NCBI GenBank assembly: GCA_907164885.2
Contig: OU015498.1
Location: 89,700,649 to 89,764,648, forward strand
DNA from: Dolomedes plantarius
Taxonomy: Eukaryota > Arthropoda > Arachnida > Araneae > Dolomedidae
Reading direction: 5' to 3'
DNA: 64,000 nt
Part shown: positions 55,932-64,000 of the stretch, piece after piece
How positions within the stretch are numbered: the stretch's first letter is position 1
Layout of the letters: each line of letters opens with the position of its first letter
Notes under the pieces: model-generated
The model's input: only the letters and a program-made list of their open reading frames with translations
The model's database searches: none
What the model was told of the DNA's origin: nothing
Position numbers and translations under genes: made by a program

Positions 55932-56168
55932 CTATGGACTATTTACTATTACCAGTCCTCCCATTTTACCATTTAAACTTTGAATCTCAGACCTCCCCCC
56001 CATATTAAAGAAAACAGATTTCAGAAATTAAAATGCTGTACTTTATTCCAAAATTTCAGTCTTTACCGGTGACTTGCGTATATATTTAAATAAAATTGCC
56101 GGGTAACAATGTGTTAATATATAGATAACATTTTCCCTTTCTTCACTTAATTTTTTTTATTGCATTAA

Positions 56169-56212
56169 ATGTCTTGTGTGGGTTTATCTCACGATAAACC
56201 CACACAAGACAT
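56169..56212. repeat. Perfect 20-bp hairpin with 4-nt loop
   Basis: ATGTCTTGTGTGGGTTTATC (56169-56188) is the exact reverse complement of 56193-56212, with TCAC as loop. It lies in intergenic AT-rich DNA and has no T run directly after it. It may be an ultra-short fold-back remnant or a hairpin RNA. Confidence 0.85.
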
Positions 56213-57563
56213 CCGTGATTTTGTACATCATATATTTGTACAGTATTTATAAGCAGCAACATAAAATTAAGCATATTTAAAAGACGGTAATCTATGTCAC
56301 ACTTTGTTTCATAAATATGAGTCACTTTAGCAAAGCTACAGAACTCCAAAAGTTTTGTTTCGTTAATAAGGGGGCACATCTGTTGACCTCGTAAATCAAC
56401 CATCCCAAAGTTAAGGTGGAGAGAAATTTTCTAAATTCTCCTAATCACATATTAGCAAACGTATATTTTTGAATTATGTTTTTCATTTCTGTCGAAAAAC
56501 AGGCGAAAGGCAGGCGCTTAAATAAAGTGCACGTAGTTACATTTTTTTAGAAGGCGTTAAATAATTGTAATCCCAACTTTACGAAATCATAATTGTTTTT
56601 GAAAAAAGTTAAAACAAAGAGTTAAAAAAACGCATTGCATTTTAATATATATATTCAAATGCAGAAATATTCGTGTGGTGATTAGAAAATACGACGATTA
56701 GGAACATACGAGGAGAAAAGATTCCCAAACACTTAGCATAGGGACTGAAAATCTGAGATCAACTGATATAATGCCTTAACGATAAACTTGCAAATAACAA
56801 ATTTGCGAAAGTCACTAGCCGATTTTAATATTGCTTTGTATTATATAACATTTGAATCAGATCATCATGTTTTGAATATTTTCTTTATTATAAAAATATT
56901 CAGTTCTTTCCATATTCACATTTCATATAATATTTCAGAAATAATTAAAAGATAAAAAGATCTTTTTATATACCATGTTTTTAATTTTTCTGTTGAATCA
57001 TATAAACTTGACAATTCTATGTATTAATAAATATTTAAAACACATTTTTTTGATGAATTATCCCATCAGCTTGACAGAAAATGAAGATAATTGGAAGTTA
57101 ACTTGCGTTTAACTTTTCATTCTCGTCCCGGCCGATAGATGACTGCACCAGTCTACAAAACAAAAGTAACTGAAAATAACTGAAAATTAATTTAATGCCG
57201 ATTAAAGATGGCTAAAAATATTTAAAAAATGCATTGTCATCGTGTTCTGAGCTATTCTAAAAGTTTCAAATGTCTAGCTAGTCGGGAAGTTAGTTAAAAA
57301 TCGATTGCAAGATTTGTAAGGGACAAACACACACACAAACAAACAAGAAAGCAAGTTAATAAAAACATGGTAAAAAATCACTTCTTTCTAAACCATGCTG
57401 CACAGTTAAGTATATTTACTTCATCTCAATAACGTTATCTGATTACATAATAGAAAAAAAATGTTATGCAATCATTGCAGCCCTTTTCAATAATTTATAC
57501 TCAATATTTTTGCGTGTTCTTGCTATGAAAATTTTGAATGGGTAGCAGGAACCATTTTCACGT
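56213..57563. other. Intergenic, nothing certain
   Basis: No host gene was seen. An ACACACACACAAACAAAC run near 57328-57350 follows a GC-richer stretch and may be the 3' end of an unidentified retroelement. Confidence 0.4.
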
Positions 57564-58033
57564 TGTAACGACTCCCGTACAGTAGCGAATATTTTGTGAG
57601 TGGAAATTTCGGGAAGACCAACCAACGCGCGGTTTGTGCACATAATTGATTTGAGACAGCTGGAGACAGACAGTCTTGGTGACATAAAGACCGGAAGTGC
57701 TGCCGACAGCTCCCGGAACAGTTCGTCAGCTACAAAAAGGAAGTGGCCGTACGGAGGAGCCTAGTCGTCTGGGAACAATAACTGAATAAAGAAAGACTGT
57801 GTTTTCCAGACTTTTCGAGAGCGTTCAGCGAAGGTATATAAAGTCACCGAACGCGAGTTGATTTCATGTCAGTGATTCAGAGATTAAGTTTCAGGCTGAC
57901 GCTGGAGCCGGAGACAAGGAGATTCTATCGGACCTAGATAAACTTGAATGAGCTCAGCGGCAACTCAAGTCTGACCTTCCTCGTCGATGCCGTGAACCCA
58001 CGAATTTTATCTCTTTATATATATATATATATA

Positions 58034-58229
58034 CTAGCTGAAAACCCGTACTTCGCTACGGAGTACATTCAAATTAAATACTACGGTCAATGTATGCAAT
58101 TAATGCCAAAAACATAAATATATATGTATATATATTTATAATAAATACGACGATCAATATATACAGTTGATGTAGAAAAAAATATATATATTTATAAAAA
58201 AATCGTAAGGGATATTTTTATAGACAAAA
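58034..58229 (-). mobile_element. Helitron H1, 3'-terminal fragment
   Basis: The copy begins CTAGCTGAAAACCCGTAC (58034) and stops after TTTTTATAGACAAAA, where the next copy begins. Only the family's 3' end (minus strand) is present. It is the first of three copies arranged head to tail. Confidence 0.75.
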
Positions 58230-58867
58230 CTAGCTGAAAACCCGCACTTCGCTACGGAGTACATTCAAATTAAATACAACGGCCAATGCATGCTATTAAT
58301 TCCAAAAAAAAAAATATATATATATATATGTATTTATAATAAATACGACGATCAATATATACAATTAATCTAGAAAAAAATATATTTATAAAAAAATCGT
58401 AAGGGATATTTTTATAGACAAAATAATGTCTAATCTTCTGCCGCATTAGCAAGAAAAAAATTTTTTTTTGTCTATTTAGTTGTTATGCACGTGACGATAA
58501 ATTTATTTAAAGTACCAGAAAAAGAAATCACGTGATCAGCATTTAATAAATTAAATTCTAAAAATTAAATTCCCCAAAAATCAGAAAATAGAGGTAAATA
58601 TTCGAAAAAGATTTCATTTTAAGGGAATTTTTATGATCTTTCTTGGATATAAATTTTATAACCCTCAAATTATTATTTTAAATGCAAACTTAAATAAGGT
58701 TACTAAAACAGCTTAAAAATTTAATTAAAAAAATCTAAGAATTTTTCAAAAATCCCTCTTAGTGCAACCCTACATTACAAGAAGAATCGCCATGAAAAAT
58801 TTCAGCCCTTTAGGTCCAGCGGTTTGGTCTGTGCGTTGTATGTCAGCCAGTGAGTCAGTTACGGAAC

Positions 58868-58942
<75 letters not shown>
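58230..58942 (-). mobile_element. Helitron H1, second of a head-to-tail row
   Basis: It starts CTAGCTGAAAACCCGC at 58230 and reaches GTTACGGAACTGTTTTATAT. The terminal TATATATAGA is replaced by about 70 bp of pure (TA)n. The junction with the first copy falls at GACAAAA^TAATG in family sequence, a typical A^T site. Confidence 0.75.
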
Positions 58943-58944
<2 letters not shown>

Positions 58945-58945
<1 letters not shown>

Positions 58946-59017
58946 TAGCTGAAAACCAGGACTTCGCTACGGAGTATATTCAAATTAAATACAACGGTCA
59001 ATGTATGCAATTGATGC

Positions 59018-59048
<31 letters not shown>

Positions 59049-59726
59049 TTATTTATTTATTTATAATAAATACGACGATCAATGTATACAATTGATGTAA
59101 AAAAACAAAAAAATATATTTATAAAAAAATCGTAAGGGATATTTTTATAGACAAATTAAATGTAATAGGACATACTAAAGAATATAGTACAGTTAATATA
59201 GTACAGTTTGAGGAGCATTTCTTTTACTGTATTTTAATATTTTTTTTTAATAATTTCCAATAGTCTGTCGCATTAGCAAGAAAAAAATATTTTTCCGTCT
59301 ATCTCGTTGTTATGCACGTGACGATAAATAAATTTAAAGTACCAGAAAAATAAATCACGTGATCAGCATTTAATAAATTAAATTCTAAAATTTAATCTTT
59401 AAAAATTCACCAAAAATCAGAAAATGGAGGTAAAGATTGGAAAAAGATTTCATTTTAAAGGAATTTTTAGGATCTTTCTCGTGATATAAATTTTATAACC
59501 CTCAAATCATTATTTCAAATGCAAACTTAAAAAAAGTTACTAAAACAGCTTAAACATTTAATTTAAAAAAATCTAAGAATTTTTCAAAAATATTTCTTAG
59601 TGCACCCCTACACTATAAGAAGAATCGCCATGCAAAATTTCAGCCCTTTAGGTCCAGCGGTGTGGTCTGTGCGTTGTATGTCAGTCAGTGAGTCAGTCAG
59701 TTACGGAACTGTTTTGTATATATACA
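58945..59726 (-). mobile_element. Helitron H1, third of a head-to-tail row
   Basis: It starts CTAGCTGAAAACC at 58945 and ends near 59726 (GTTTTGTATATATACA, a mutated TCTATATATATAAAAC end). It is nearly full length, with an internal (TA)n and (TTTA)n tract at about 59018-59062. Confidence 0.75.
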
Positions 59727-59984
59727 TATTGTAAATAGCTTGTATTTAGTCGGGAAAGGCAATTAAAGCATTAAATACAAAAAGGCTGGCAGTCTTTTAT
59801 TTAAGGAAAAGTCATTACAACGTTAACTGCAATATAGCCTCTTCTAACTTACAAGAAACGCTGGAATAAACGCATAACAGTAGCATACAGCATCTGAATA
59901 TCAAGACAAAAAAATCCCAAGGTGAGGATAGTTTCGAACTAATCAATAGGTCTGCATCAGGCTGATGAACATTGCTTGTGATCT

Positions 59985-60137
59985 TGTTGTTTGGAAATGC
60001 GGCGCACTTGTCAGTGAAGACAGTCGCTTTTTAACCACGAGAAGCCTTAAATGCTTTCATAGGTGGCACGGTATAGTTACCCCCATGCAGACACCATCCA
60101 ACACACACCCTGGTGTCACCTCAATTTTTGGCCGAGC
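59985..60137 (+). repeat. Dispersed repeat, family D
   Basis: It matches the minus strand of 49075-49275 over about 150 bp: GCGCACTTGTCAGTG, TTTAACCACGAGAA, GGTGGCACGGTATAGTTACC and CACCATCCAACAC. Each copy looks like a short non-coding retroposon. A SINE tail (TTGGTTGG)n follows directly. Confidence 0.55.
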
Positions 60138-60146
60138 AACCCAGGA

Positions 60147-60222
60147 TTGGTTGGTTGGTTGGCTGGTTGAAAGCAGTCACTTTTTGCTACACGAGGACTA
60201 ATTAGACCGGAACCTAATGCTC
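60147..60222 (-). repeat. SINE family A, tail fragment
   Basis: A (GGTT)n tract and CACTTTTTGCTACACGAGG, then CTAATTAGACCGGAACCTAA, match the tail half of 317-492 and 4860-5046. The tRNA-like head is missing, and a different repeat begins at about 60222. Confidence 0.65.
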
Positions 60223-60432
60223 CTCGCTTCCCCAGGAGCGAAATCTTGGGAGGGGGGGATGCTCGCCCTTCTGCCCCCTCTCTCTGAGTTCATAGGAAAT
60301 TTTTCCGGTCAATAAATTTAATGTGCCCATATTCGGCCTAGATACGAAGGCATTTAATGACGATTGCCGAGATTCGAACTGAAAGCTCTAGTAACAAGCC
60401 CAATGCGCTAGGCTATCTCAGCACCTAGGCTA
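60223..60432 (-). repeat. tRNA-like SINE, family E
   Basis: On the minus strand the head at about 60362-60430 has an A-box region (GAGATAGCCTAGCGCATTGG) and a good B box (CAGTTCGAATCTCGG), as in a tRNA-derived SINE. A body with a GGGGGCAGAAGGGCGAGC segment follows. It lacks a cloverleaf good enough for a real tRNA gene. Only one copy is visible. Confidence 0.55.
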
Positions 60433-60774
60433 CATTGGCCTCCTTTCGATGCGACTGTCTCGATAGGCAATTCAAAAATGCTCCATTATACTCTATGGAC
60501 AAGACAACAGAGACATTCCTACCTGATTCTGCTCGCCTTAATGAAGACCAGATTACAGTTGCCCTCTCCCCCCCTTATTTTTTCTTATTGGGGCATCACA
60601 AAGCTGCGAGTGCCTAATGTATTTTTTTCGTTTAATATAAATATTTTTATTCATAGGTTTCGACCATGCGATATCACAAATCATCTGCTTATTTGAATTA
60701 CAACGTAGCATATGTAACTGTCCTTAATCATCACTCCTAATACTTTTTTTTTCTGATTGATCATCAGTTTTTAC

Positions 60775-61477
60775 CAGGGATTCCCAACGGGGTCCGGGTG
60801 GACCCCTTGGGGGTCGATGGAAGTTTAAAAAGGGTCTATAGTATTTCAGGGGTCTATTGGGGGTCGATGATAAATTTTTCTGTTTTAAAATTATTTAATT
60901 TTTTAGGAATGCAATTATAAGATAATATCCGTTTCAATATGCATAAATACAGATTTGCATAGGACGGAGTGATTCACCCATCTAAAGTCGAATGTCATAA
61001 CGCTTTTGTATATGTGTCGAATAAAATTATATTATAATTACATATAAGTCAGTAAAATTGTTTATTAAAATATATATTTATATTCGTTATGCTAGTTATT
61101 GTGAGTATACGATGATAAGCAATTTCAGAGCAAACATTAAAAAAAATTGTATCAATGTATCAAGCACAACCCCCACATTAATTGAAATCGAACTTTTGTG
61201 CAATTACAATCTGTTTTTCTGAAACTTTGTTTAAATTTTTGAAATTAAAAATTAAAATAGTGCAAAAATAATAAAACATAAACCTAATGAACCACTTTTT
61301 CTAATTTTTTTTCAGATTCTTAGTAAAATTGTTATCTTTAAGTGTTTTATGTGCAATTATTAGTATTATAATTATGTTGTATACTGCAAATTATAGAGAA
61401 AAATGTGAAGGGGGGTCTATGAAGAAAATCATTCTTTTAAAAAGGGATTGATGAATGAAAAAGGTTTGAAACCCATG
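60775..61477. mobile_element. hAT-like non-autonomous element
   Basis: Left end CAGGGATTCCCAACGGGGTC and right end reversed CATGGGTTTCAAACC are diverged inverted repeats. The flanking octamers GTTTTTAC (60767-60774) and GTTTATAC (61478-61485) agree at 7 of 8 positions. GGGGTC(T/G)AT words are repeated near both ends. The core is AT-rich and non-coding. Confidence 0.7.
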
Positions 61478-61485
61478 GTTTATAC

Positions 61486-62144
61486 TATCGTTAGACATAG
61501 ACCTTTTCACTTCACACATAACCCTGCTAGAAAAAAAAATTAAACTGAATTCAGTCCACGAAGAGATTGAAATCAACAGAAGAGACTCTTGTTTGTCAGC
61601 ATTTTTCAAGCTGGTAATATAATTTGAAAATTTTCTTTACAAATCTACAACTTTCATCTTTATTCCTCCATTTGATCTTAAAATACTAGCATGTGACATT
61701 CAAGTGTACGTAAACGAGTTAAAATTCAACATCTTCTGTCAGTTGCTGGTTTTCTGTTGTTTATGTTGTCCTTTTTTCAAGGATAATTTCCTCCAGTGCT
61801 TAGAAATGTAGCCATTTCTGTTATATAACTTCAGTATTTGTATTTCAGTTTCTTATAAACCTTTTTTTTTTGTCTGGGTAAGATATATAATAATGTTGAA
61901 CCTTTAAAAGCTGTGAAATTTCAAAATGTTCATTTAAAATTTCCTTTTCTCCCCATTCGTAGAGCAAAATGATAAAAAAAAATGCAATGATGCATAAAAG
62001 CGATTCATGTGCATTTAAATGTCTTAGCAGAATTAACAAATTTGTATTTTTCAGTGGTAAACAAAAACTACGATGGTTACTAATAATACAGCAAAACTTA
62101 ATGCAATAATACAAATGCCTTGAACGCTTTTACCTTATGGGAAA
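61486..62144. other. Intergenic, nothing recognised
   Basis: This AT-rich stretch has no element ends or coding sequence that I can support. Confidence 0.45.
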
Positions 62145-62221
62145 CTAGCTGAATACCCGTACTTCGCTACGGCGTACATTCAAATTAAATACAACGGTCA
62201 ATGTATGTAATTAATGCAAAA

Positions 62222-62301
<80 letters not shown>

Positions 62302-62989
62302 AATACAACGGTCAATGTATAGATTTAATGGCAAAAAATATATATATTTGTAAAAAAATCATAACGGATATTTTTATAGACAAAATAATGTAGAAGAAAA
62401 TATTCAAATTAAATACAACGGTCAATGTATGCAATTAATTTGTATGTTTAATATCCATAAAACATACTAATTTGAATTAAATTCTTTAAAAACTTCCATC
62501 TCAATTAGTTTAGGGGTTAAATTTTATCTTTTACCGTATTTTAATATTTTTTTGCCAATTTATTTCGTTGTTATGCACGTGCGCAATAATAATTTAAAGT
62601 ATCACAAAAAGAAAAGAAACCAAGTGATCATCATTTAATAAATTATATTCTAAAAATTAATCTTTAATAATTCACCAAAAATCAGAAAATGGAGGTATAG
62701 ATTCGAAAAAGATTTCATTTTAAAGGAATTTTTAAGATCTTTCTCGTGATATAAACTTTATAACTCTCAGATTATTATTTTAAATGCAAACTTAAAAAAA
62801 GTTACCAAAACATCTTAAAAATTTAATTAAGAAATTCTAAGAAGAATTTTTCGAAAATCTTTCTTAGTGCACCCCTACACTATTAGAAGAATCGCCATGC
62901 AAAATTTCAGCCCTTTATGTCCAGCGATTTGATCTGTGTGTTATCTGTCAGTCAGTCAGTCAGTCACGGAACTGTTTTTTATACATAGA
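62145..62989 (-). mobile_element. Helitron H1, diverged copy with long (TA)n
   Basis: It starts CTAGCTGAATACCCGTAC and ends ACTGTTTTTTATACATAGA. More substitutions than in the other copies suggest it is older. About 75 bp of (TA)n lie at 62224-62298, and the family phrase AATACAACGGTCAATGTAT is present three times, which indicates internal duplication. Confidence 0.72.
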
Positions 62990-63059
62990 CAATACCGAAA
63001 TATTTATAATGATTATATTCGGCTTACAACGAATTTAGAGTTCTGTTGCGATGATTAAC

Positions 63060-63182
63060 AGAAAGACAGGCATAGAGAAAGAAAGAAATATAGAGAGATA
63101 AAGATAGATAGAGATAGAGAGATAAAGATAGACAGAAATTTTATAGAAAGATAGAGAGAGGTAGAGAGAGATAGAGAGAACT
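63060..63182 (+). repeat. GA/GATA-rich simple repeat
   Basis: This purine-rich tract is built from AGAGATA, AGAAAG and GATAGA words. It is an impure microsatellite with no further structure. Confidence 0.8.
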
Positions 63183-64000
63183 GTCTGCAATGTTTACCAA
63201 GTCAGAGTGACTCTGCTTCCCATATAATCTGCTGACAACGGTTTTCTTAGTCTATGGTAAACAATTCTAGATTATATCTAAACAGCTGTTGTATGTTATC
63301 CAGCATTCGGTCATTTTCTTAACCACAAGAAAATGAATGAATGTTAGAAAGGTAATTTTCTTAACCAGTTTTCACTAAATAGTGCCAATCTTATTTATTC
63401 AAATTATGCCAATGTAATAGGCAATTAGGATAATCTCTTCCAAATGACGTTGATTACTCTCTACATCCCCTCCCCAGCCAATTTTTTTTTTATTTTCTTC
63501 GGTCAGATATGTACTAGATGTACAATAAATCTTTTATAACGCTTCTTTCTTTGGAAACCAAGATCGTTATTTTTAGTTGGTGTTATAATAAGACCACGTT
63601 CTAAAAGAAATGCTTCTTGACTCTGCTTTTACTTCGTATTGGCAACAGCATCCATAAATAGGTAAGGCGTGTTCATTCGACTAAAAATTTCTGGGCCACT
63701 GCAAAGCCCTAACTGGGCTGGGCGCCAACTGAACTTGGCGAACATAGTTGAATGATCGCCTCGTGACTCGCCAAATGAGGAATATAAATTATGCGTAGTA
63801 GTACACAAAATTTTTTTCTACTGAGAACATTTGCATTGATAATAAACATCTTGCGTCAAGAGTTAAAGTCAATCGACCAAGGCACTCTACTTGTAAAAAG
63901 CAATTCTGCTCAGGATGGAAAGGGTGATGTATTCTGTATCGTACTTAGGATTGCTTCTGTCTTGGCCCTACAACTTCCGTTTGAAAGTGGGCAGGGTCGC
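63183..64000. other. Right edge, nothing recognised
   Basis: No host exon was found. The last 350 bp are slightly richer in GC and contain paired CGCCAA/TTGGCG words near 63720-63775, perhaps the edge of an element cut by the window. Confidence 0.35.

Larger units (their letters stand above)
57564..59819 (+). mobile_element. Solo LTR filled with Helitron insertions
   Basis: The LTR begins TGTAACGACTCCCG and ends AAGTCATTACA, flanked by the 4-bp duplication ACGT (57560-57563 and 59820-59823). Without the Helitron block at 58034-59726 the LTR is about 563 bp. It has a TATA box (GGTATATAAAGTC, about 57834) and an initiator-like ATGTCAGTG about 35 bp later. The GC content is well above the background. 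No internal retrotransposon sequence is next to it. Confidence 0.78.

Noticed and set aside
55626..55976. 116-codon frame
   Set aside because: Lies antisense within the solo LTR 55442-55931, a shadow of regulatory sequence.
57290..57350. (ACACAC)(AAAC) tail as the end of a LINE
   Set aside because: No reverse transcriptase or endonuclease sequence is found upstream, so the tail alone does not support the call.
57464..57685. 73-codon frame on the minus strand
   Set aside because: It crosses the left boundary of the solo LTR at 57564, so it is not a coherent gene.
58762..59100. 112-codon frame rich in Ile-Tyr
   Set aside because: Translation of (TA)n tracts within Helitron copies.
58034..59726. 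Regularly repeated units resembling an array such as CRISPR
   Set aside because: Units are Helitron copies of several hundred bases in an animal genome, with no short constant repeat and spacer structure.

Overview
The window is AT-rich, intron-dominated animal DNA packed with transposable elements. Arthropod-type mobile elements (Tc1, mariner, pogo-like, hAT-like, piggyBac-like, Helitron, tRNA-derived SINEs, solo LTRs) surround one host gene on the + strand. The host gene is the 3' part of a formin-type GBD/FH3 protein that ends without any FH1-FH2 actin-nucleating module. That architecture, and the run of its FH3 segment, best fits Multiple wing hairs (Mwh), a planar-polarity effector known from Drosophila. 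The large introns and repeat content would suit a chelicerate such as a spider, but this is a guess from general character, not a proof.

Host gene (771-39474): ten exons are visible, and the 5' exons with the GBD lie left of the window. Together they encode 479 residues up to the stop at 39472-39474. Residues 1-140 are FH3-like armadillo helices, residues 141-225 are a charged helical or coiled-coil stretch built from small exons, and residues 226-479 are a Ser/Pro/Arg-rich tail with one short proline run. The first eight visible exons are all multiples of three nucleotides and sit between phase-0 introns. Introns run from about 1.1 to 12.5 kb and hold most of the mobile elements.

Mobile DNA: the most abundant family is a short non-autonomous Helitron, with about eight copies (2490, 22864, 29345, 29501 nested, 58034, 58230, 58945 and 62145). 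A different Helitron at 49344-50680 keeps the C-terminal end of a Pif1-type helicase. DNA transposons include a near-complete Tc1 element (36167-37574), a broken mariner (53408-54660), a Tc1 relic (46557-47215), a fold-back mariner derivative (23726-24488), pogo/Tigger-like and hAT-like non-autonomous elements with clear target duplications, and a piggyBac-like element flanked by TTAA. Two solo LTRs (55442-55931 and 57564-59819) carry 4-bp target duplications, and the second contains a row of Helitrons.

Unusual structures: a 267-bp almost perfect palindrome lies just 64 bp past a 5' splice site of the host gene (3806-4072). A fold-back family at 18839-19072 and 38643-38928 has 11-bp target duplications. 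A Helitron lies inside another Helitron, which itself lies between two copies of a 300-bp duplication (29038-30960). I saw no second host gene, no tRNA or rRNA gene and no CRISPR array. From about 40.3 kb to the right edge I see only intergenic sequence and mobile elements.
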